A stretch of DNA of 64,000 bases, from NCBI GenBank assembly GCA_046328505.1, contig JAXLWL010000002.1, forward strand, positions 2,356,001 to 2,420,000. Direction: 5' to 3'. Source of the DNA: JBDHWG01 sp046328505 (GTDB lineage: Bacteria > Chloroflexota > Anaerolineae > Epilineales > JAHCIE01). This document shows, piece after piece, positions 51,249-59,529 of this stretch. Position numbers and translations under genes: made by a program. Positions within the stretch are counted from its first letter, which is position 1. The number at the start of each line of letters is the position of its first letter. The notes below the pieces were generated by a model, which worked only from the letters and a program-made list of their open reading frames with translations, did no database searches and had not been told where the DNA came from.

Positions 51249-54050
51249 ATGCCCAAGAACAACACGTCCAAGACGATTGAAGCGCTGCGCCACAACGAGG
51301 CGACGCGCCGCAATATCCCGACCGCCGAGTACCAGGCCGTCCTCGACCAGGAGATGGAGGCGCCGCTGCGCATCGCCTACGAGCGGCGCAACCGCGACCT
51401 GGACCCGCAGCTCGTCTGGCGCGGCAAGGACCAGCAGGACTGGAGTGACCTCGTCGTCCACGTCCCGCCGCTGTACATCCAGGAGAAGGTGCACCCCAAG
51501 GTGCTCATTGACGATCTCCTGCGCGCGACGCAGGCCGCCCGCCCGGCCGCCCCGCAGCAGCTCGACCTGTTCGCCGATTTCAACGGCATCCCCGACGGCG
51601 CGGACAAGACCGAGTTCTATCAGCACGACCAGAACTGGACCAACCGCATGATCCTCGGTGACTCGCTCCAGGTTATGGCCAGCCTGGCCGAGCGCGAGGG
51701 GCTGCGCGGCCAGGTACAGTGCATCTACATTGACCCGCCCTACGGCATCAAGTTCAACTCCAACTTCCAGTGGAGCACGACGACGCGCGAGGTCAAGGAC
51801 GGTAACGCCGCCCACATCACCCGTGAGCCGGAGCAGGTGCGCGCCTTCCGGGATACCTGGCGCGACGGCATCCACTCCTACCTGACCTACCTGCGCGACC
51901 GCCTGACCGTCGCTCGCGACCTCCTGGCCGATTCCGGCTCCATCTTCGTCCAGATCGGCGACGAGAATGTGCACCGCGTCCGTGCGCTGATGGATGAGGT
52001 ATTTGGCGCCGAGAACTGCCTGAGCCAGATCAGTTACAAAACGACTCAAAGTGCTGGAGCCGTCACCCTGGATGCGTCGTGTGACTACATCCTCTGGTAC
52101 TGCAGAAACCGCGATAGCGTTCGCTTCAACAATCCTCTCAAAGTTCTGCAGAGAGGCGAGAAGGGGGCGACGCGGTACAATTTCGCCGAGAACACGAATA
52201 CTGGCGAGGTCATCAGGGTGTCGCCGGAAGAGGACGAGAACTCGCTCGGACCAGAATGGCGGTTTTTCACGGACCAAGGGCTCACATCCAGAGGTGATGG
52301 CTCCGAAAATACCATGCGTGGCATCGTCTTTGAGGGCCGAACTTATCTGCCACCCGCAGGCCACTGGCGGACTACGGCTGCCCTTATCGAGAAACGACTC
52401 ATCCCAGCTGGGAGGGTGATACGTGCTGGTACGACAATAAGATTCAAGAAATGCTTCGGCGACTTCGGCTGCCTTAGTCTTACTAACCTTTGGGATGACG
52501 TGGGCGGTGGCATTCAAAGCCGAAATGACCCTAAGATTTACGTCGTGCAAACGTCCACCACCATCGTCCAGCGCTGCGTATTGATGGCAACAAACCCAGG
52601 CGATCTGGTGCTGGACCCAACATGCGGCTCGGGCACGACGGCGTACGTCGCCGAGCAGTGGGGCCGCCGCTGGATTACCATTGACACGTCGCGCGTGGCG
52701 CTGGCCCTGGCCCGCGCCCGCCTGATGGGCGCCCGCTACCCGTACTACCTGCTCGCCGACTCGCGCGAGGGCCAGCTCAAGGAGGCCGAGGTCACGCGGG
52801 GTGTTCCCTCATCGCAGCCGACCTACGGCAGCCTCAAGCAGGGCTTCGTCTACGAGCGCGTGCCCCACATCACCCTCAAATCTATCGCCAACAACGCCGA
52901 GATTGACGTCACCTGGGAAAAGTGGCAGACGACGCTGGAGCCGCTGCGCCAGAAGCTCAACGCGGCGCTCAATAAGCGCTGGGAGGAGTGGGAGATTCCC
53001 CGTGAGGCGGACGCGGCGTGGCCCCAGGCGGCGAAGACGCTCCACGGCGAGTGGTGGCAGGCGCGCATCGCCCGGCAGAAGGAAATTGACGCGTCCATCG
53101 CCGCCAAGGCCGAGTTCGAGTACCTCTACGACCGGCCGTACACCGACCCGAAGCGGGTGCGCGTCGCCGGGCCGTTCACCGTCGAGAGCCTGTCGCCGCA
53201 CCGTGTCCTGGGCGTGGACGAGAACGACGAGCTGATTGACGGGGTCGCCGACGGGGACGCGGAGTACGAAGCGCGCCGGTCTTTCCCCCAGATGATCCTG
53301 GAGAATCTGCGCGCCGCCGGCGTCCAGCAGGCGCACAAGGAGGACCGCATCACGTTCACGTCGCTGACGGCCTGGCCGGGCGAGTTGGTGTGCGCCGAGG
53401 GCCGCTACGTCGAGGGCGACAAGGCGGGCGCCGAGAGACGCGCCGGCATCTTCATCGGCCCCGAGTTCGGGACGGTGACGCGCCCCGACCTTGTGGACGC
53501 GGCGCGGGAGGCGGCCGACGCGGGCTTCGACGTGCTCATCGCGTGCGCCTTCAACTACGAGGCCCACGCCACGGAGTTCAACAAGCTCGGGCGCATCCCG
53601 GTGCTCAAGGCGCGGATGAACGCCGACCTGCACATGGCCGACGACCTCAAAACCACCGGCAAGGGCAACTTGTTCGTCATCTTTGGCGAGCCGGATGTCA
53701 GCCTGCTTAAGGCGCCGGGTGGCCAGATACAGGTCAAGATCAACGGTGTAGACGTGTTCCACCCGCAGTCCGGCGAAGTACGCAGCGACGGCCCGGAGGG
53801 CATCGCTTGCTGGTTCATCGATACCGACTACAACGAGGAGAGCTTCTTCGTGCGCCACGCCTACTTCCTCGGCGCAAACGACCCCTACGGCGCGCTCAAG
53901 ACGACGCTGCGCGCCGAGATTGACGAGGACGCGTGGAAGACGCTGAACAGCGCCACCTCACGGCCGTTCGAGCGGCCCGCGTCGGGCCGCATCGCCGTCA
54001 AGGTCATCAATCACCTCGGCGACGAGGTCATGAAAGTCTTTCGAGTGTAA
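51249..54050 (+). CDS. Site-specific adenine DNA methyltransferase (Mod subunit)
   Basis: 933 aa. Motif IV DPPY occurs at about 162 (QCIYIDPPYGIKF) and motif I later at about 455 (LVLDPTCGSGTTAYVAEQWG), the order of beta-class N6-adenine methylases of type III systems. The region between about residues 260 and 455 is the expected target-recognition part and its base composition is visibly lower in GC than the rest (about 52030-52610), suggesting a swapped specificity module. A long C-terminal extension (500-933) contains ITFTSLTAWPGELVCAEGRY and may contact Res. It is followed after 1 nt by the helicase gene. Confidence 0.92.
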   Translation: MPKNNTSKTIEALRHNEATRRNIPTAEYQAVLDQEMEAPLRIAYERRNRDLDPQLVWRGKDQQDWSDLVVHVPPLYIQEKVHPKVLIDDLLRATQAARPAAPQQLDLFADFNGIPDGADKTEFYQHDQNWTNRMILGDSLQVMASLAEREGLRGQVQCIYIDPPYGIKFNSNFQWSTTTREVKDGNAAHITREPEQVRAFRDTWRDGIHSYLTYLRDRLTVARDLLADSGSIFVQIGDENVHRVRALMDEVFGAENCLSQISYKTTQSAGAVTLDASCDYILWYCRNRDSVRFNNPLKVLQRGEKGATRYNFAENTNTGEVIRVSPEEDENSLGPEWRFFTDQGLTSRGDGSENTMRGIVFEGRTYLPPAGHWRTTAALIEKRLIPAGRVIRAGTTIRFKKCFGDFGCLSLTNLWDDVGGGIQSRNDPKIYVVQTSTTIVQRCVLMATNPGDLVLDPTCGSGTTAYVAEQWGRRWITIDTSRVALALARARLMGARYPYYLLADSREGQLKEAEVTRGVPSSQPTYGSLKQGFVYERVPHITLKSIANNAEIDVTWEKWQTTLEPLRQKLNAALNKRWEEWEIPREADAAWPQAAKTLHGEWWQARIARQKEIDASIAAKAEFEYLYDRPYTDPKRVRVAGPFTVESLSPHRVLGVDENDELIDGVADGDAEYEARRSFPQMILENLRAAGVQQAHKEDRITFTSLTAWPGELVCAEGRYVEGDKAGAERRAGIFIGPEFGTVTRPDLVDAAREAADAGFDVLIACAFNYEAHATEFNKLGRIPVLKARMNADLHMADDLKTTGKGNLFVIFGEPDVSLLKAPGGQIQVKINGVDVFHPQSGEVRSDGPEGIACWFIDTDYNEESFFVRHAYFLGANDPYGALKTTLRAEIDEDAWKTLNSATSRPFERPASGRIAVKVINHLGDEVMKVFRV

Positions 54051-54051
54051 C

Positions 54052-56118
54052 ATGGAATTTCTGATCTCTGACACGTTCACCACCAGCCTTGCCCGGCTGA
54101 CGGGCGAGGAGCAGAAGGCCGCCAAGACGACCGCCTTCGACTTGCAGCTCGACCCGACCGCGCCCGGGTTCAGCTTCCACAAGTTGGACAAGGCCAAAGA
54201 CCACAACTTCTGGTCAGTGCGGGTCAACCGCGACATCCGGCTGATCGTACACCGCGCGCCCGAGCGCCTGGTGCTGTGCTACGTGGACCACCACGACAAG
54301 GCCTACGCCTGGGCCGAGCGCCGCAAGCTCGAAACGCACCCGACCACGGGCGCCGCTCAGTTGGTGGAGATCCGCGAGACGGTGCAGGAAGTCGTTATTC
54401 CGCGCTTCGTCGAGGCGCCCAAGCCCGCCAAGCCGCCGCTGTTCGCCCGTCTGTCCGACGACGAGCTTCTCGGCTACGGCGTACCGCCGGAGTGGCTGGC
54501 GGATGTACGACAGGCCGACGAGGACAGCATCCTGACGGTGGCGGACCATCTGCCCGCCGAGGCCGCCGAAGCGCTGCTCGATCTCGCGGTAGGCGCCAAG
54601 CCGAAACAACTCCCGCCAGTGGCTGTTCCCGCCAACCCGTTCAATCACCCCGATGCCCAGCGCCGATTCCGCGTCATCAGCGACGTCGAGGAGTTGGCCC
54701 GCGCCCTCGACTACCCGTGGGAAAAGTGGATGGTGTTCCTCCATCCCGCGCAGCGGGAGCTCGTGGAAAAGAGCTTTGGCGGTTCGGCGCGGGTGTCCGG
54801 TTCGGCCGGGACCGGCAAGACGATTGTCGCCCTCCACCGCGCCGTCTACCTCGCCCGCGCCAACTCTGACGCTCGCGTGCTGCTGACCACGTTCTCGGAC
54901 CCGCTGGCGAATGCGCTCCGAATCAAGCTACGTCTCCTCGCCAGTAACCAGCCGCGGATCCTCGAGCGCATCGAGGTATACCCTCTGGAGGCCGTCGCCC
55001 GGCGGCTTTACCACAGCCGTTTCGGCTCGGTCAAGATCGCGCCACGCGACGTGGTGCGCGGGTTGTTGCACGACGCCGCGCGCCAGAACGGCGCCAACAA
55101 GTTCTCGGATACTTTCCTGATGTCGGAGTGGGAAGAAGTCGTAGACGCCTGGCAGCTCGACTCGTGGGAGGAATACCGCGACGTTGCGCGCCTCGGCCGC
55201 AAGACCCGGCTACCCGAGAAACAGCGTCAGGCGCTGTGGGCGATTTTCGCGCAGGTGCGGGCGGGTCTGAAGGCGCGCGGCCTGGTGACCCAGCCAGAGG
55301 TCTACACGCGGCTGGCGGCGCAGCTCACCGAGAGCAATCGCCTGCCGTACGACTTCATCGTCGTCGACGAGGCGCAGGACGTAAGCGTCCCGCAGCTCCG
55401 CTTCGTCGCGGCGCTTGGTGGGGGCCGGCCAGACGCCCTGTTCTTCGCCGGCGACCTGGGGCAGCGCATCTTCCAGGTACCCTTCTCATGGTCCTCCCTC
55501 GGTGTGAACGTTCGGGGACGGTCGGGAACGTTGCGCGTCAACTATCGCACATCCCATCAGATCCGCGCTCAGGCCGACAAACTGCTGCCGAAGGAAGTCA
55601 CGGACGTCGACGGCATCAAGGAAGGGCGCGGCGGCACGGTCTCGATGTTCAACGGGCCAGAGCCGGTCGTCCGGGTGCTCGATTCGCAGAAACAGGAGCA
55701 GGCGTTTGTCGGCCAATGGCTCGCCGAGCGTGCTGCGGAAGGCATAGCGCCCGACGAGATCGGCGTTTTCGTCCGGTCGGACGCGGAGTTGCCGCGGGCG
55801 CGCGCGGCGGTGGACGCCGCCGGGCTTTCCGCTGTAGTGCTCACAGAGGATGTGAAGACCGTCCAGGGTCGGGTTGCGATCGGGACTATGCACCTGAGCA
55901 AGGGCCTGGAGTTCAAGGCAGTCGCTGTCATGGCGTGTGATGACGAGATAGTGCCCCTCCAGTCGCGGATTGCAGCCGTCGCGGATGAGGCGGACCTGGA
56001 AGAGGTATACAATACGGAGCGCCATCTGCTCTATGTCGCCTGCACCCGCGCCCGCGACAATCTGCTGGTCACCGGCGTCGCCCCCGCCTCCGAGTTCCTG
56101 CAGGACTTGGAGGGATAG
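54052..56118 (+). CDS. RelE/ParE-like domain fused to a UvrD-type helicase
   Basis: 688 aa. Residues 1-95 look like a RelE/ParE toxin fold (LISDTFTTSLARLTGEEQKAA; FWSVRVNRDIRLIVHRAPERLVLCYVDHHDKAYAWAERRK). The rest is a superfamily 1 helicase: Walker A SGSAGTGKTIVALHRAV near 252, motif II DFIVVDEAQDVSV near 437, a UvrD C-terminal part with GTMHLSKGLEFKAVAVMA, and motif VI HLLYVACTRARDNLLVTG. It starts 1 nt after the mod stop, so it is translationally coupled. This makes it a probable third component of the restriction locus. Whether the toxin-like domain has RNase activity is unknown. Confidence 0.88.
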   Translation: MEFLISDTFTTSLARLTGEEQKAAKTTAFDLQLDPTAPGFSFHKLDKAKDHNFWSVRVNRDIRLIVHRAPERLVLCYVDHHDKAYAWAERRKLETHPTTGAAQLVEIRETVQEVVIPRFVEAPKPAKPPLFARLSDDELLGYGVPPEWLADVRQADEDSILTVADHLPAEAAEALLDLAVGAKPKQLPPVAVPANPFNHPDAQRRFRVISDVEELARALDYPWEKWMVFLHPAQRELVEKSFGGSARVSGSAGTGKTIVALHRAVYLARANSDARVLLTTFSDPLANALRIKLRLLASNQPRILERIEVYPLEAVARRLYHSRFGSVKIAPRDVVRGLLHDAARQNGANKFSDTFLMSEWEEVVDAWQLDSWEEYRDVARLGRKTRLPEKQRQALWAIFAQVRAGLKARGLVTQPEVYTRLAAQLTESNRLPYDFIVVDEAQDVSVPQLRFVAALGGGRPDALFFAGDLGQRIFQVPFSWSSLGVNVRGRSGTLRVNYRTSHQIRAQADKLLPKEVTDVDGIKEGRGGTVSMFNGPEPVVRVLDSQKQEQAFVGQWLAERAAEGIAPDEIGVFVRSDAELPRARAAVDAAGLSAVVLTEDVKTVQGRVAIGTMHLSKGLEFKAVAVMACDDEIVPLQSRIAAVADEADLEEVYNTERHLLYVACTRARDNLLVTGVAPASEFLQDLEG

Positions 56119-56133
56119 TTCGGTGCAGCAGCT

Positions 56134-59100
56134 CTAGTCAAGCGGTCTTCGGCCTAGAGCCATGCCGATCACCTCAGTCAAATCCACATTCGCGCCCTGG
56201 ATCACCAGCGCCTCGAGCTCGGCGGCTCCGAGGCGCTCTTGCGCTATCGCCATGTTCCGGACCTGGTCCTGTTGTTCGACTGGGGGGAGGGGCGAGCCGA
56301 TCTCCCGTCGTATCATCTGTGCAGCGCCGAAGACAACCCCTGCTTCGCGAGCACCTTGATCTGCGAGTACGCCGGCCAATGCCTCGAGCGCTTCGGCGGT
56401 CCCGCGCATGTTACCGGCCTCAGAGTAGAGAGTCAGGCTCTCGCGGAGGTGAGCAAGGGCCAGGGAGAGGTTGCCTTCAGCGCGCGCAATATTGCCCAAA
56501 TTGAGGAGCGGCTCGGCTGTCGCGTTGCTGTCCTGGATTTCACGGTCCAGCTTGAGGCTCTCTTGAAAAAGCACTCGCGCTGCCATATACCGCCCAAGGC
56601 GATAGTACACGAGGCCCAGATTGTTGAGAGAAATTGCTATCGCCTGATCATTCTTGAGGCGGCGACGCACGGTCAGGCTCTCCTCCAGCAGGCGCTGGGC
56701 CTGCTCGTAATCACCCTGATCGTAGGCGGCCACACCCATGTTGCTCAAGAGCGCGCCCACCCCGCGCTCCTCGCCAAGTACCCTGGCGATTGTCAGCGCC
56801 TCCTGGTAGTAGTTGAAAGCCGTCGCATAGTCCCGCTGATCGCGGGCGACCGTACCCAGGTTATTGAGGGCTCGCGCCACGCCCCACTCGTCGCCTAGTT
56901 GGCGACGAATGGCGACGCAGGCTTCCATGTAGCGAAGCGCGGACGCGTAGTCGCCCTGGTCGGCGGACAGATAGCCGCTATCGTGAAGGAGCTCAGCGAG
57001 CTCAGGCGTTGGATCGTCACCAACGAGGCCGCGCGCGCGTTTCAGCCAGGTCAGCCCTTCCGGCCAATAGCCGCGCGAGTGCCAGAACCAGTAGAGCGTG
57101 GTCACAAACTGGATCGTGGTGGGGAGTGGTTCGTGGGTGAACGTCCATTCGAGCGCATCCCGGACGTTGGCATACTCGCTCTCTAGTTTGCGCAACCAGA
57201 AGGCCGCGTCTGAGCCTTCCAACTTCTCGGCCGCTTCCGCAGCCAGCGTCTGGAAGTAGGTCGCGTGTCTCCGCGCGTAGCTCTCGGCCTCAGTCCCCGC
57301 CCGCAGCTTCTCTCGCCCATACTCACGAATCGTCTCGAGCATGCTCAAGCGCGGCTGCCCCCTGCTCGCCGTCTTGCTCGGTGGAGCCAGGCGGTCGGCC
57401 ATGTCGGCGGGAGAGATGACAGCTTCATTCCGTCGTATCAGACTCTTGTCTATAAGCGCCTCGATAATGCTCGGCAGCGGTCGCGTGAAAGCGGCTGGCT
57501 CAGCAACCTCGATCCCGCGCAGAACTGCGTCGGCCGTTTCAAGGGTGAACCCGCCCTTGAAGATGGTCAACGCTCGAAACACCGCCTGCTCCTCGCTGTT
57601 CAAAAGCAGGTAACTCCAGTCAATGGTATCCCGCAACGTGCGATGGCGGTGGGCGACGCTCTCGTTCCCTACCGTTAAGAGATCGAGCGAGTCACCTCTG
57701 TTTGGATCGGTGAGACGCCTAAATATCTCCTCAACCGGCATGCTCTTGACACGGCCGGCGACCAACTCAATCGCGAGGGGGAGGCCGTCGAGTTGGTGGC
57801 AGATTTCCCTGACCGCGACGGTGTCGCGCTTGTTGAGATTGAAGTCTGGCCGACACAGGCGCGCATAATGCAGGAAAAGCTGGACCGCCGGGCCTTCGGC
57901 GACAACGTCGCCTGTCGTTTCGTCGGTGACTAAAGCCGTAGTCAGCGTGGGCACGGGGAACTCCTGTTCCCCGCGAACGTGGAGGCGCTCGCGGCTGGTC
58001 ACAAGCACTTTGAGCATTGGGCACGCGCTCACCAGGTCGCCTAGATCGGACGCAGCGCCGAGAACATGCTCCATGTTGTCAATGATGAGCGCAAGCTCCT
58101 TCTCCCGTAGAGTCAGCTTCAGGGCGTCCAGATTACTCTGCACCTGAAACGGCGCAGCCGATGTGGCTAACGGGCCGTCCTGATCGTGTGACTGGTCGTG
58201 GAATGATGCCCCGAGGACCTTGAATCCGGCCAATGTGTTAGCGATCACGGGGATGACCTGGGCAGCACTATGGACGGAAGCAAGGTCAATGAAGAACAGC
58301 CCGTCTTCAAAGGTGTAGAGCGCCTGCCGGCCGACCTCTATCGCCAGGCTTGTCTTGCCCGCGCCCCCCGGTCCGGTGAGGGTGACGAGGCGGTTTGTCC
58401 GCCACAACTTGTCCAGAGTAAGTAAGTCCTGCTGGCGGCCGATAAGTGGCGTGGGCTGTGTGGGCAGGTTGTTTGGAGACGCGTTCTGGGCCATCTCGAG
58501 CAGGCGGTCGTCCAGGGCCCTCGCCAGGTTCTCCACCAGGCCCAACTCTAGGCCACGTCGCTGCCAGACGCCGGCCGCCTCGACAGGCCTCAACGGTTCG
58601 ACCTCGTACACCAAAGGCATGCACTCCAAAAGAATGCGCATGACCGGGTCACGACTTGGGCGACGCCAGCCGCGGTAGGCGGCGAGGATGCGGTGACCAG
58701 CGCTTCTCGCGTCGAACAGATTGGTCCGGAGCCAGAGCGCCATCTCGTACTGGTGGTGCGCGACCAGTTCATCGAAATCAATGCACAACAGCATGGGCGG
58801 AAAGTCTCTCAACCTCGAAGTCAGTCGCGCCCGGTCGTCGGGCCGCACCCAATAGGGAAGCCTGACCCCCAACCGATGGCCCAGATAGTCTGCAGCTGTC
58901 GCCCAGAACGCGTACTGGAGCGATGTCGTCTTGCCCAAACCCTTACACAGCAGCACATCACCCGATGTTGTGCCCGTCGAAGATGCAAGGACTGTATGTG
59001 GCTGACTTACCACGTTCGACCCGGCGCGGAAGCGGGCGTACAGGCGCGGCTCGACGTATATCCCCCCGACCTCGCCAGCGACCGCGAAGAAGTTCGCAGG

Positions 59101-59271
59101 TGACAACACGACAGGCTGTTCCATGCCTAGGATTGCCGGCGTTGCTGGAATGCCTGGTGTGAGGGTGGAGTGCGAAGCATGGATTGATCGCCGAAGCTGT
59201 TCAACGTGTTCACGCAGCACCGTATAGCGGTGAAAGTTCACCGTAGATGGAAGGTAGGCTTTCCAGTTCAT
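56134..59271 (-). CDS. STAND-class ATPase with NB-ARC-like domain and TPR repeats
   Basis: 1045 aa. An N-terminal segment has its own P-loop-like string (DVLLCKGLGKTTSLQYAFW near 110) and LLCIDFDELV. Then comes a full STAND module: Walker A LTGPGGAGKTSLAIEVG near 295, Walker B LALIIDNMEHVLG, sensor LKVLVTSRERL, and GLPLAIEL. From about 740 to 985 there are TPRs (WGVARALNNLGTVARDQRDYATAFNYYQEAL and similar). No HTH or effector domain is obvious. STAND proteins include regulators and antiphage sensors; location next to a restriction locus favours defence but does not prove it. Convergent with the helicase (15-bp gap). Confidence 0.85.
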   Translation of the reverse strand: MNWKAYLPSTVNFHRYTVLREHVEQLRRSIHASHSTLTPGIPATPAILGMEQPVVLSPANFFAVAGEVGGIYVEPRLYARFRAGSNVVSQPHTVLASSTGTTSGDVLLCKGLGKTTSLQYAFWATAADYLGHRLGVRLPYWVRPDDRARLTSRLRDFPPMLLCIDFDELVAHHQYEMALWLRTNLFDARSAGHRILAAYRGWRRPSRDPVMRILLECMPLVYEVEPLRPVEAAGVWQRRGLELGLVENLARALDDRLLEMAQNASPNNLPTQPTPLIGRQQDLLTLDKLWRTNRLVTLTGPGGAGKTSLAIEVGRQALYTFEDGLFFIDLASVHSAAQVIPVIANTLAGFKVLGASFHDQSHDQDGPLATSAAPFQVQSNLDALKLTLREKELALIIDNMEHVLGAASDLGDLVSACPMLKVLVTSRERLHVRGEQEFPVPTLTTALVTDETTGDVVAEGPAVQLFLHYARLCRPDFNLNKRDTVAVREICHQLDGLPLAIELVAGRVKSMPVEEIFRRLTDPNRGDSLDLLTVGNESVAHRHRTLRDTIDWSYLLLNSEEQAVFRALTIFKGGFTLETADAVLRGIEVAEPAAFTRPLPSIIEALIDKSLIRRNEAVISPADMADRLAPPSKTASRGQPRLSMLETIREYGREKLRAGTEAESYARRHATYFQTLAAEAAEKLEGSDAAFWLRKLESEYANVRDALEWTFTHEPLPTTIQFVTTLYWFWHSRGYWPEGLTWLKRARGLVGDDPTPELAELLHDSGYLSADQGDYASALRYMEACVAIRRQLGDEWGVARALNNLGTVARDQRDYATAFNYYQEALTIARVLGEERGVGALLSNMGVAAYDQGDYEQAQRLLEESLTVRRRLKNDQAIAISLNNLGLVYYRLGRYMAARVLFQESLKLDREIQDSNATAEPLLNLGNIARAEGNLSLALAHLRESLTLYSEAGNMRGTAEALEALAGVLADQGAREAGVVFGAAQMIRREIGSPLPPVEQQDQVRNMAIAQERLGAAELEALVIQGANVDLTEVIGMALGRRPLD

Positions 59272-59313
59272 ATGCGCACGCGGCCCATGAAAATCATAGC
59301 TGAAGCGATTGAA

Positions 59314-59342
59314 ATCCTAGCTAATGCCGCTCTGAAGGTCAA
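59314..59342 (-). promoter_or_regulatory. Promoter of the STAND gene
   Basis: Minus strand TTGACC (59342-59337), 17-nt spacer, TAGGAT (59319-59314), about 43 bp before ATG 59271. Confidence 0.5.
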
Positions 59343-59363
59343 AGCCAGATCTCGGCTGGCCTG

Positions 59364-59392
59364 TAGACGGCGGACAAAAAGAGCAGTATAAT
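59364..59392 (+). promoter_or_regulatory. Promoter of the CAP/C11 gene
   Basis: TAGACG (59364-59369), 17-nt spacer, perfect TATAAT (59387-59392). It is divergent from the STAND promoter. Confidence 0.5.
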
Positions 59393-59440
59393 CGGTAACA
59401 TAGAGTGAACGAGGTCACTTCAATCTAGACGTTCTTGGAA

Positions 59441-59463
59441 TTCACGTTAATGCAATAATTGAA
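59441..59463. repeat. Candidate attachment-site half (right)
   Basis: TTCACG, TT, AATGCAATAATTGAA: direct near-copy of 37386-37406 with one mismatch and a 2-bp insertion. It lies in the AT-rich gap between the STAND and CAP/C11 genes. Confidence 0.3.
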
Positions 59464-59529
59464 GTCTAGCCGGCCTTATGCTTTTAGGGCTTGGACTTGC
59501 CCAGCAAACATTGGCTAGGGGAGGTCACC

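Larger units (their letters stand above)
37387..59463. mobile_element. Putative integrative mobilizable element (about 22 kb)
   Basis: The region begins with a large serine recombinase abutting a housekeeping gene. It carries an IS481-like insertion, an origin-like control region, a TraG/HerA-type coupling ATPase and a replication-relaxation protein, then restriction and other probable defence cargo. This gene set is typical of integrative or mobilizable elements. No relaxase of a named MOB family and no mating-pore genes are seen, so self-transfer is unlikely. The right limit is inferred only from a weak direct repeat with the left end and could lie elsewhere. Confidence 0.5.
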
